Shown one piece after another: positions 17,173 to 24,591 of a stretch of DNA of 64,000 nucleotides. Location of the stretch: NCBI RefSeq assembly GCF_004000785.1, contig NZ_BILX01000027.1, forward strand, positions 1-64,000, written 5' to 3'. Origin of the DNA: Paenibacillus ehimensis NBRC 15659 (lineage in GTDB: Bacteria > Bacillota > Bacilli > Paenibacillales > NBRC-103111). Under the pieces are notes generated by a model. That model ran no database searches. It saw only the letters and a list, made by a program, of their open reading frames with translations, and had not been told where the DNA came from. Position 1 is the stretch's first letter. Every line of letters begins with the position of its first letter. The translations under genes and the position numbers were made by a program.

Positions 17173-18417
17173 ATGGAGAAATCCATCAATCAACGTTACG
17201 TGCTTACCGAGCCGATTCTTCCGATGTTAAGCGGAATGCTATACAGCGGAAAAGATTTGCCTTTGCGAAGAGACGTCGTTTTTTTCGTCGTGGAAAGCAC
17301 GGACGAAGCAGTCAAAGAGGCGTATATCCGCAAGCTGCGCGAGGTTGCGCCGCTTAGCGATAATCGTTTTTTACATATCCTCGATGTGGGGATGGAACCA
17401 AACTATATTTTTGCCGTGCTGAAGACGTTCGACGGCAAGCCGTTTATCCAGGAGCTGAAGGGACATCGTTTTACCCCCGAGGAAGCGGTATCCAAAGTGC
17501 TCGAGCTCGGAAAAGGCTTGATGGATGCGCTTGAGGAAGGGATATCCGGCTGTTCCGTACATGCGGCCAACCTGTGGCTCAGCGATGACGGCCAGCTCAA
17601 GATCATTAATTACTGGGAGAAAGGGACGCACGCGCAGCGCGGCGCCCAAGGTCTCGGCTGCCTGCTGTACCAGATCCTGACCCGTTCCGAATCGATCCCG
17701 GTTTCGTTCGATTCGATGGAGCCCCGGCTTCGCGAGGCGCTCTCGTCAACTTCGCGCGTAGAACAGGATCTGTTGATTGCTACGCTGCGACGGGTATGGA
17801 ACGATCAGGAAACGTTAGCTTCGTTTATGCTGGTGCTGCAGAGCTTGCGGCAGGACACTGCCGTCAGGCAGGATCCGGTATGGGACCGGCAAGTCTGGGA
17901 TAAGAAGGAACCGGAGAGAGTGGATAAAGAGGAAGATCCGGCCGAAAAGGAAGAAGAGGAGCAAGAGGCTCCGCCCCGGAGAAGCTTGGGACGGGCAGGC
18001 CGTAAGCTTCTGGTCGGTACGGCAATTGCCTGCTTGGGAGGCGCCGCAGCTTTCGTATGGCTGGGGAAGGATCATGAGGAGCCTTCGGGCAGGAGCGCCT
18101 CGCCAACCCAAACCGAGCACCGCGCTCCCGTGCAGCCGACGCATCAGACGTACGATAAGCCGGCCGGACCCGAAATTGTAGAGGCCAGCGATCCGAATCA
18201 AGCGGAAGCCGAAATCGTAATTGTGCCTAATTTGATCGGGCTGCAGAACGATACGGCCGGCAAGCAGGCCATCGCGGCCGGATTGCGTTTCAGATTCTTT
18301 ATGGAGGTGGATGAGCGCGAGGAAGGCACGGTGTTCAAGCAGGAGCCGGCGGCCCATACGCAGGTCCCCAAAGGCACTCAGATCACCTACTGGGTAAGCA
18401 AAGGAAAGCAGGAATAA
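17173..18417 (+). CDS. Membrane PASTA-domain protein with a degenerate protein-kinase domain
   Basis: A 414-residue protein. Residues 8-225 follow the order of a PknB-type kinase but lack its key residues. The glycine loop is degraded (LPMLSGMLYSG), the VAIK strand is VVFFVV with no Lys, the HRD/N loop is GCSVHAANLWL (127-136), and DFG is replaced by INY (145-147). A charged Glu/Lys-rich linker follows (about 245-270), then one membrane segment (about 278-298) and one PASTA domain (about 349-411, VPNLIGLQ start). It is probably an inactive kinase that senses cell-wall material outside and binds partners inside. The ATG at 17173 follows GAAGGAGG. A bidirectional terminator follows the gene. 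Confidence 0.8.
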   Translation: MEKSINQRYVLTEPILPMLSGMLYSGKDLPLRRDVVFFVVESTDEAVKEAYIRKLREVAPLSDNRFLHILDVGMEPNYIFAVLKTFDGKPFIQELKGHRFTPEEAVSKVLELGKGLMDALEEGISGCSVHAANLWLSDDGQLKIINYWEKGTHAQRGAQGLGCLLYQILTRSESIPVSFDSMEPRLREALSSTSRVEQDLLIATLRRVWNDQETLASFMLVLQSLRQDTAVRQDPVWDRQVWDKKEPERVDKEEDPAEKEEEEQEAPPRRSLGRAGRKLLVGTAIACLGGAAAFVWLGKDHEEPSGRSASPTQTEHRAPVQPTHQTYDKPAGPEIVEASDPNQAEAEIVIVPNLIGLQNDTAGKQAIAAGLRFRFFMEVDEREEGTVFKQEPAAHTQVPKGTQITYWVSKGKQE

Positions 18418-18419
18418 AC

Positions 18420-18452
18420 AAGCCGGCCCCGAGCGAGACGGGGACCGGCTTA
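18420..18452. terminator. Bidirectional terminator between PASTA gene and xerS
   Basis: AGCCGGCCCC pairs with GGGGACCGGCT, flanked by short A/T on both sides, between two convergent genes whose stops are about 42 bases apart. Confidence 0.65.
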
Positions 18453-18458
18453 CAGGCG

Positions 18459-19538
18459 TTATTCCGAAGGCTTATCGATCGCTTCGGCCATCGTTTTATC
18501 GGTCAGGTGCGCGTAAATTTGCGTCGTTTCCGGCGACGCGTGCCCCAGCTGCTCCTGCGTTTTGTACAAATCGTTGCGCAGGTAGTAGTCGGTCGCGAAC
18601 GAGTGGCGCAGCTTATGCACGGACAAGTAAGGCTTGCCGAACCGTTTGGCGTATTTGATCACCATCTCCTGTATGGCGCGCTTGGTCATGCGCTCGCCTT
18701 CTTTTTTGCCGTTGGCGATGGCAAGGAAGAGGGCTTTTTCCCGTTTGGGCGCTTTGTATCTCAGCTGGCGCTGCTCCAAATACGCGGACAAGCAATCGAC
18801 GGCCTCCTGCCGGAAATAAACCGGCGTCTTGAACGTATCGTCGTTTTTCCCTTTGCGGTATACATACGTCAGCTTTTTCTTCAAGTCGATGTCATCGACA
18901 TTGAGATTGAAAACCTCGGATACGCGGAGACCGGAATTCAAGATCAGGCTGATGATGCAGACGTCGCGGACCTTGTTGAGCTCGTAGGAGTAGAGCGCTT
19001 GTTTGTTTTTGGCCACATCGACCGGATAGCCGGTTTGCACGTAATTGATAAACTCCGCGATTTCCGACTCCTGCAGCAGCTTCCCCTCCAGCTTGGCCGC
19101 GGTATCCTTGGGCTTGTGCGTGCGTTTGATTTCGACCTTGGCCATCACGTTGCGCTTCAACAGCGGATAAAAATTCTCGTCCTCGGCAATTTGGCTCAAG
19201 TAATGAAACAGGGAGCGCAGCGAGGACAGCTTGCGGGCGATCGTCGTCTTGCCGTTCGAATTTTCTTTGCGGGTGGCGAGGAACATTTTAAAATTGTCGA
19301 TGCTGTCCATATGCAGCCGTTCCAGGTCGATGAGCGGCACATCCTTCACCGAAGCAGCGGAGGACAAGCCTTCCGCAAGCAGCCATGAAAAGAAAGTATC
19401 GTAGTCCCGCACATATTCGAGCAGTGAAGAAGGGGAGAGGTCCGGCAGCTTGTAATTGATGAATTTCTCCACATACCAAGGCATGGAGGGTAATTTTTTC
19501 TCCAGCTCGCTTCGGTCTTTGATTTTGATGATATTCAT
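18459..19538 (-). CDS. xerS: Tyrosine recombinase XerS
   Basis: A 359-residue site-specific recombinase matching the single-recombinase XerS group in length and sequence (WYVEKFINYKLPDLSPSSLLEYVRDY at the N-terminus). The catalytic residues are Arg205 (NSGLRVSEV), a beta-hairpin Lys near 229-232, His308 and Arg311 (VHKLRHSFAT), His333 (LGHASPETT) and the nucleophile Tyr342 (IYAH). XerS acts on a dif-type site to resolve chromosome dimers. In streptococci that site lies beside xerS, and here two dif-like palindromes lie within 230 bases upstream. The ATG at 19538 has GGAGG 8 bases ahead; the in-frame ATG 15 bases further upstream contains that ribosome site and is rejected. Confidence 0.9.
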   Translation of the reverse strand: MNIIKIKDRSELEKKLPSMPWYVEKFINYKLPDLSPSSLLEYVRDYDTFFSWLLAEGLSSAASVKDVPLIDLERLHMDSIDNFKMFLATRKENSNGKTTIARKLSSLRSLFHYLSQIAEDENFYPLLKRNVMAKVEIKRTHKPKDTAAKLEGKLLQESEIAEFINYVQTGYPVDVAKNKQALYSYELNKVRDVCIISLILNSGLRVSEVFNLNVDDIDLKKKLTYVYRKGKNDDTFKTPVYFRQEAVDCLSAYLEQRQLRYKAPKREKALFLAIANGKKEGERMTKRAIQEMVIKYAKRFGKPYLSVHKLRHSFATDYYLRNDLYKTQEQLGHASPETTQIYAHLTDKTMAEAIDKPSE

Positions 19539-19562
19539 GCGAACCGCCTCCATACGATAAAT

Positions 19563-19590
19563 AGTTTACATAATAATTATTATGTAATGT
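19563..19590. other. dif-like Xer site 2, in the xerS promoter region
   Basis: Left arm AGTTTACATAA (19563-19573), centre TAATTA, right arm TTATGTAATGT (19580-19590). The arms match at 9 of 11 positions as inverted repeats, and the inner part is a perfect palindrome. It starts 25 bases upstream of the xerS ATG, so it may both bind XerS for recombination and control xerS expression. Confidence 0.55.
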
Positions 19591-19762
19591 AATGAGCTTG
19601 CTGAAAAAAGTGGTCATTAAGGGAACAGAGGGGGCTGAGAGGGATGTTCCACTTCCGGTCACTGCTTTACCCTGCAAAGTGAAGTTGAATCAGGGAAGCT
19701 CAGTGGAAATCACAGCTCAATTGTATCTCTGTTCTTGGTTAAGGATAATTTGTTCGTTTTTT

Positions 19763-19790
19763 TGTTTACATAAAAATAATTATGTAAACT
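19763..19790. other. dif-like Xer site 3
   Basis: Left arm TGTTTACATAA (19763-19773), centre AAATAA, right arm TTATGTAAACT (19780-19790). The arms are inverted repeats at 10 of 11 positions. It begins exactly 200 bp from the start of site 2. The right arm is identical to the right arm of the B. subtilis dif site as I recall it. It lies in an otherwise gene-free stretch (19591-19903). Confidence 0.6.
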
Positions 19791-19902
19791 CATTGGCCGA
19801 TATCATAAAACTCTTTGGTTCCTTAAATTTATTATGGGAGAGCAGGAACAGGTCTGTCAATGATCATCGGGGGTCCCCGCGTATTAGCGGCGGCCGATGC
19901 CC

Positions 19903-19945
19903 AAAAAAACGCCATCTGCTTAAATTTCAAGCAGCGGCGTTTTTC
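19903..19945 (-). terminator. Terminator of the PCYCGC lipoprotein gene
   Basis: AAAAACGCC with TGCTT on one side pairs with AAGCA and GGCGTTTTT on the other, giving a T run on the minus strand just past the stop at 19961. Confidence 0.85.
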
Positions 19946-19960
19946 TGACATGCATGCAAA

Positions 19961-20449
19961 TTAGGCGGGCAATGGAGTCGGAGTCGGTTTGGCGTAGCCT
20001 TTTTGATACTGCTTGTCGATCTGCTCGCGGATGTCTTTGGCCGATTGGCCCTGCTGCTGCCACTGCGCGGATTTGACGGCAATCTCCAGACATACGCCAC
20101 AGCGGGTGGCGTGATCGTCCCATACGACCGAACCGTCGGATGCGGTTTCTTTAATGAAACAGTTCATGTTGCTCTGATGTCCTGCGCTCTCGCCGCAGCC
20201 GCAATAACAAGGGATATTGCGCAGCAGATCCTTCGTCTGGGCCGCGACCAAATACGCTTTCTTCATCTGCTCCGGCTGCTTGTCCAAAAAGGAGGGCAGC
20301 GTGCTCAGCGAAGCCGTCTTCTCTTGCAGATCGCCGCTCGGCGTTTGATGCCGGGCATCAGACTCCTCCGCCGGCTTGGCGCCGCCGCAAGCGCCCAGCA
20401 TCAGCAGAAGGGCGGTTGAAGCCAGAACTACCGTTGCGCGTCGTAACAA
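19961..20449 (-). CDS. Lipoprotein with PCYCGC motif
   Basis: A 162-residue secreted lipoprotein. A short basic N-terminus and hydrophobic stretch end in the lipobox LMLGAC, with Cys21 the acylation site. The PCYCGC motif is at 80-85, followed by CFIKETASDG and a second Cys pair in HATRCGVC (113-120). This is the Bacillales PCYCGC-motif family of unknown function. The clustered cysteines suggest metal binding or redox chemistry, which is inference. A GTG three codons earlier is in frame, but the TTG at 20449 has AGAGGTG at better spacing. A good promoter and terminator make it monocistronic. Confidence 0.82.
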   Translation of the reverse strand: MLRRATVVLASTALLLMLGACGGAKPAEESDARHQTPSGDLQEKTASLSTLPSFLDKQPEQMKKAYLVAAQTKDLLRNIPCYCGCGESAGHQSNMNCFIKETASDGSVVWDDHATRCGVCLEIAVKSAQWQQQGQSAKDIREQIDKQYQKGYAKPTPTPLPA

Positions 20450-20485
20450 TGGATTCACCTCTTCGCATTCGCTTTATTCGATCAG

Positions 20486-20515
20486 ATTATACCATACCCT
20501 CGTATACCATGACAA
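20486..20515 (-). promoter_or_regulatory. Promoter of the PCYCGC lipoprotein gene
   Basis: Minus-strand -35 TTGTCA (20515-20510), 18-bp spacer ending in TGG, consensus -10 TATAAT (20491-20486). Confidence 0.7.
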
Positions 20516-20765
20516 AAGCAGCTCGGCGTCCGCCGCGTTTATCGATACTGTCAGGATCGCTTGAAGAAGATCAAGCTCTTGCAGGTCTATGCGATCTCTC
20601 CTTCACGACCCTGCGCGCAAACAATTGCCTTTCTCAAGCTTTCAAAATGAAATGGATTGTATCCCATAATAGTGGAAATTTATCCCTCCTCACCTCTATA
20701 CCGATATGCCATAATAAAAAGGAATGAGCCTTAGAGACCTTATATGCCAAGAGGAGGGAATTGAT

Positions 20766-21038
20766 GTGTTTGATACGATCGTCCAAATTTTGTGCCAAAT
20801 TAAGGAGGGCAGCCCGTCGCTGCGGGAAAGGCTTACGCTCGAAACGGATCTGAACGACGATGTCGGACTGGATTCGCTGCAAATGATCAACTTTATGGTC
20901 AAGGTAGAGGAAGAGCTGAGGATCGAGATCGATTACGACGAATTCGATTATAGTCACCTTCGCTCCATCGGCACGTTTATCGACTTCTTAAACCGGTGCG
21001 CTCCGGCGGCGGGCACTTACGAGCATGCTGTCGAGTAA
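20766..21038 (+). CDS. Acyl/aminoacyl carrier protein
   Basis: A 90-residue carrier protein. The phosphopantetheine attachment Ser37 sits in DVGLDSLQMINFMVKVEEEL, the classic DSL motif followed by an acidic helix II. An upstream in-frame ATG exists at 20724, but the GTG at 20766 has a perfect AGGAGG 8 bases ahead and gives the standard carrier length. It is the first gene of a five-gene, tightly spaced, same-strand cluster (ATP-grasp ligase, glycosyltransferase, ABC ATPase, BtrH-like protein). This suggests it carries an amino acid or acid built by the ATP-grasp enzyme rather than serving fatty-acid synthesis. Confidence 0.85.
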   Translation: MFDTIVQILCQIKEGSPSLRERLTLETDLNDDVGLDSLQMINFMVKVEEELRIEIDYDEFDYSHLRSIGTFIDFLNRCAPAAGTYEHAVE

Positions 21039-22395
21039 ATCCGCTGTCGCTTTGCGCAAAACGGTCATGGGTACGTTTGACCCGGAAACGCGCTGGAGAG
21101 ATCCTCTGCTGTCGATGCTGCCCCGGATTCCCGATCCTGAACGAGACAGGATCGTTCTTTGCATGGATGAACTGCTCTTCCCGCTCTGCGGGCCTGACGA
21201 TATATTGGTTACCCGCTGCCGGATCGACGATGCGCTGCTGGATTATTTTTCCAAGCTGGGCGTCTCGTTCGAACACCGCAGCGTCATCGATTTGACTTCG
21301 CCGGAGGCCGGGGAAGCGCTGCGCACGGAGCATTTCTCGTCGTGCGTATTCAAGCTCGCTTCCAGGGACGGAATCCCCGGGTTCGGTGCGGACAAGCCGT
21401 ATGTGCTTGAGCCGTACGCGGTAACGGAGGAGGCGCACGAATACGCAGGGAAGGATATTTTCGCGAACCCGCTTCCGGATTTGGCTGTGGTGAAGCGCGT
21501 GAATTCCAAGCTGTATCACCATCGGCTGCTGGAGGACACAGGCATGGGCACTTACGGTACGCCGGCCATGAGTGCGGAGGAAGTGGGACAATACGGCACC
21601 GAGCTGCTGCGTAAAGGCGCTTTTCTGATTAAGGACCCGTTCGGCGTTTCCGGAAAAGGCAATCAGCTGATCGAAAGCCCGGCGCTGCTGAAGCGGATCG
21701 TTTCGCACCTGCGGAAGCAAGAAAAAGCAGGGTCCCAGACGCTCTTTTTGCTCGAACCGCTATTGCCCAAGGCAGCGGACTTCTCCAGTCAATGGCTGCT
21801 TGAGCCGGACGGCTCCCGGCAACTGATTTCCGTCCAGCGGATGATGAACCGCCAGCAAAATTACGGAGGCTCCGTCACGGCGGAAGCCGCCTTTGTGAAC
21901 TCCCTCGAACAAAAAGGCTACTTTAGCATGCTCGAAGCGGCCCTGCACGAGCTGTTTCTCGACGGCTATTTTGGATACGTTTGCTTCGACTCGATGATGC
22001 TGGAGGATGGAGAACTAGTTCCCATCGTCGAAATTAACGCCCGCATGTCGATGGGACTTATCAATGCCCATCTGGACCGGCTGCTTGCTGGATGGAACCT
22101 TAAGGGCTGGCTAACCTATCTGTCCGTCGCTCTGCCGGATGAATTCCGCTTCGAACGGCTGCTTGAAGCGCTGGAGGCCGAGCGGCTGTTGTTTACACCG
22201 CTGCGGCAAAGCGGGATCATGCCGCTTTCCTCCGGTACGTTAACCGTAAACGCCGGTCCGGGCGGATGGTCGAAGGGGAAGCCGAAAGGCCGGTTGTATG
22301 TGTCGGCAATCGGACTGACGGGGGAGGCCCGGGAAGACGCATTGGCGCGGCTGAAGCAAGTGCTGCATGACCTCTCGGTTAAAGTATTCCATTAA
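21025..22395 (+). CDS. ATP-grasp ligase, putative carrier-protein loading or peptide-bond enzyme
   Basis: A 456-residue protein. The N-terminal third resembles a pre-ATP-grasp domain (RIVLCMDELLFPLCGPDD). The middle has the ATP-grasp nucleotide loop (GAFLIKDPFGVSGKGNQLIE) and later FGYVCFDSMMLEDGELVPIVEINARMS; the Glu-Ile-Asn metal-ligand motif is intact. Such enzymes join a carboxylate, through an acyl phosphate, to an amine or thiol. It overlaps the carrier-protein gene by 14 bases, so the two are translationally coupled, recalling BtrJ/BtrI in butirosin synthesis. The actual acid is unknown. The ATG at 21025 lacks a strong ribosome site, fitting coupling. Confidence 0.72.
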   Translation: MLSSKSAVALRKTVMGTFDPETRWRDPLLSMLPRIPDPERDRIVLCMDELLFPLCGPDDILVTRCRIDDALLDYFSKLGVSFEHRSVIDLTSPEAGEALRTEHFSSCVFKLASRDGIPGFGADKPYVLEPYAVTEEAHEYAGKDIFANPLPDLAVVKRVNSKLYHHRLLEDTGMGTYGTPAMSAEEVGQYGTELLRKGAFLIKDPFGVSGKGNQLIESPALLKRIVSHLRKQEKAGSQTLFLLEPLLPKAADFSSQWLLEPDGSRQLISVQRMMNRQQNYGGSVTAEAAFVNSLEQKGYFSMLEAALHELFLDGYFGYVCFDSMMLEDGELVPIVEINARMSMGLINAHLDRLLAGWNLKGWLTYLSVALPDEFRFERLLEALEAERLLFTPLRQSGIMPLSSGTLTVNAGPGGWSKGKPKGRLYVSAIGLTGEAREDALARLKQVLHDLSVKVFH

Positions 22396-22416
22396 CGGAA
22401 GGGCAGGGGGCTGTCC

Positions 22417-23517
22417 ATGACCAAGGATGCGATCACGCTGCTCGCCTCGGGCAATTCGCTCGGCGCCTATATTCCTGCCATTCATCTGCGGGAAACCCTT
22501 GCGCGCCGACATGTTCGGGCGGAAGTGCAGGTGCTTGAAACGCTCTACCGCGAGGAGACCCGCAGCAAAATCAATGGGTATAAAAAAGCGTTCCACAACA
22601 ACTTTTCCGTCGCCTTGACCGGCCATAGGCTGGCCAAGGACATCAGCCCGAATCTCGACGATTCGGCGGTCCGCCGGCTGCATGCGCATTGGCGGCAAAC
22701 GGGCTGCGCGACATTTATCGCATTCACGGGGTTTTGGCTGCCTGTTCTCGAAGCCTACAAGGAGGTTGCGGGGTTTCCCGTCCATATCGAATGGATTCGT
22801 ATGGATGCTTGCGACACCCCTTCGTATAAGGTTTACAAGTCGTCCTACGAAGCGTACCGCAATGTGCGGTTTTACGAACCCGCGCTCGAAGGCCCCGGTT
22901 ATTGGATTGCGCCGCCGGACGCAGAAGCTGTGCCCTTCGAGGACCGGAAAGACCGGTTTCTGATTCATGGCGGCGGCTGGGGGATCGGCACCTACCGGGA
23001 CAAAATCGAGCGGCTGCGGCGCGGCGGCTGCTCGCTGGATATGATTGCGTATGACGAGAGCGAAGTGCAGGAGGACGATGGAGAAACCCGCTATTTTATG
23101 GTGGATCCCGAGTGGAGTCCGTGGATCAAGGACGCCGGCGGAGCGCATACCTATCCTCCGATGCTGGAGCTTGTGAGACGGCAGGGGACGGTCGAAAAGC
23201 AGAGGCTGCCGGACTACGCTTCTTACCTGGAGCTCGTTCGCTTAAGCCGGGCGATTATCAGCAAGCCGGGAGGCGCTACCTTGAACGATTCACTGGTATA
23301 CGCCACGCCGCTGCTGCTGCTTGAGCCGTTCGGATACCACGAGGAAAGCAATGCCGCTTTTTGGAAGCGGTGCGGATTCGGCATCGGCTATGACGATTGG
23401 GAGGAGGACGGTTTTCCGATCACGTCTTTGCAGGCCTGCCACGAACGGCTGCGAAAGCAGCGAATTGCAGCCAGCAATTACGGGAGGGAATTGGATACGA
23501 TCCTTGCAAAAAGATGA
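22417..23517 (+). CDS. Glycosyltransferase-like protein, GT-B fold
   Basis: A 366-residue protein. The N-terminal half has the MurG/UGT-like opening ITLLASGNSLGAYIPAIHLRETL. The C-terminal half contains FLIHGGGWGIGTY and the donor-binding-like SKPGGATLNDSLVYATPLLLLEP, then a segment with HEESNAAFWKRCGFG. This suggests transfer of a sugar from a nucleotide donor, with the Gly-rich and Glu-containing motif as donor site. It lies 22 bases after the ATP-grasp gene with ribosome site AGGGGG. The acceptor is probably the product of the cluster. Assignment to a GT family is not certain. Confidence 0.65.
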   Translation: MTKDAITLLASGNSLGAYIPAIHLRETLARRHVRAEVQVLETLYREETRSKINGYKKAFHNNFSVALTGHRLAKDISPNLDDSAVRRLHAHWRQTGCATFIAFTGFWLPVLEAYKEVAGFPVHIEWIRMDACDTPSYKVYKSSYEAYRNVRFYEPALEGPGYWIAPPDAEAVPFEDRKDRFLIHGGGWGIGTYRDKIERLRRGGCSLDMIAYDESEVQEDDGETRYFMVDPEWSPWIKDAGGAHTYPPMLELVRRQGTVEKQRLPDYASYLELVRLSRAIISKPGGATLNDSLVYATPLLLLEPFGYHEESNAAFWKRCGFGIGYDDWEEDGFPITSLQACHERLRKQRIAASNYGRELDTILAKR

Positions 23518-23547
23518 AGGACGGAGATCTACGATCAGGAGGACGCC

Positions 23548-24534
23548 ATGGAACGGATCCGGGTGAACGGGCTGCATAAATCCTACGATTATTACACGAA
23601 GGAAGCGGGTCTCCGGCATTCCTTGAAAAATTTGTTTTCCCGCAAAATGTTGACAAAGGAAGCGGTCAAGCCGATTTCGTTCGAGATCGCCCCCGGGGAA
23701 TGCGTAGGCTTCATTGGGCCGAACGGAGCCGGGAAGACGACGACGCTAAAGATGCTTTCCGGGATACTTCATCCGACAGGCGGGGAAGCTTCGGTATTTG
23801 GCCATACGCCCTGGGAGCGCAAAAACGAATTCAAGCGCATCTTCTCGCTCGTCATGGGGCAAAAAAATCAGCTGTGGGTCGATTTGCCGGCCATCGAATC
23901 GATCTACCTGAACAAATGCATTTACCAGATTCCGGACGATGCCTACGAGCGGATGCTTGCCGAGCTGTCGGAGATGCTGGACGCGAAGCATCTGCTGCAT
24001 GTTCAGGTCCGACGGCTGTCGCTCGGCGAGCGGATGAAGATGGAGCTGATCGCGGCGCTCATCCACAGCCCCAAGCTGTTGTTTCTGGATGAGCCGACCA
24101 TCGGCCTCGATCTGATCTCGCAGAAGAAGATCCGGGAGTTTCTGACCTATTACAACGAGCAATTCAACGCAACCTTGATTTTGACCAGCCATTATATGAA
24201 GGATATCGAGGACGTCTGCAAGCGCACGATCGTCATTAGCGAAGGCCGGATCTTGTATGACGGCGATTTTAAGAAGATTAACGAGCTGTTCAACGAAGTC
24301 AAGGTCCTGAACGTTCAGTTTTCCGAACCGGTGCCGGAAGAAAGCCTGAGGCCGCTCGGCTGCGTCACGAAGCGCGACTCCTATCACGCGGTAATCGAAC
24401 TGCCCAAGGAGCATTTGAAGCCGGTATCCCGGATGCTGCTGGACCGGTTTCCGGTGGTCGACTTCACGGTGGCGGACCTCCCGCTTGAAGAAAGCATTGC
24501 CAAGCTGTACGGCAAAGAAGTAGCCACCGGATGA
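23548..24534 (+). CDS. ABC transporter ATP-binding protein, without a permease nearby
   Basis: A 328-residue ATPase with Walker A GPNGAGKTT (57-65), Q-loop region MGQKNQLW, signature LSLGERMKMEL, Walker B LLFLDEP with GLDLISQ, and switch His in LTSHYMKD. The extended N-terminus (YTKEAGLRHSLKNLFSRK before the strand into the P-loop) is typical of ABC-2 exporters paired with DUF990-type permeases. No membrane subunit lies in the cluster or nearby. It may work with a permease encoded elsewhere, or the cluster has lost one. It follows the glycosyltransferase by 30 bases with ribosome site GGAGG. Confidence 0.88.
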   Translation: MERIRVNGLHKSYDYYTKEAGLRHSLKNLFSRKMLTKEAVKPISFEIAPGECVGFIGPNGAGKTTTLKMLSGILHPTGGEASVFGHTPWERKNEFKRIFSLVMGQKNQLWVDLPAIESIYLNKCIYQIPDDAYERMLAELSEMLDAKHLLHVQVRRLSLGERMKMELIAALIHSPKLLFLDEPTIGLDLISQKKIREFLTYYNEQFNATLILTSHYMKDIEDVCKRTIVISEGRILYDGDFKKINELFNEVKVLNVQFSEPVPEESLRPLGCVTKRDSYHAVIELPKEHLKPVSRMLLDRFPVVDFTVADLPLEESIAKLYGKEVATG

Positions 24535-24591
24535 CCCTGCAAGGGAAAACAATCGTGGTGCCTATGAAAGGCAAAGGGGGGAGTTTATGCT

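Noticed and set aside
19563-19590. Reading of the AT-rich palindromes as Fur/PerR boxes
   Set aside because: They contain ATAATNATTAT-like cores, but the conserved part extends to the outer AGTTTACA/TGTAAACT arms with a fixed 6-bp centre, which fits Xer sites better. Kept as the main alternative.
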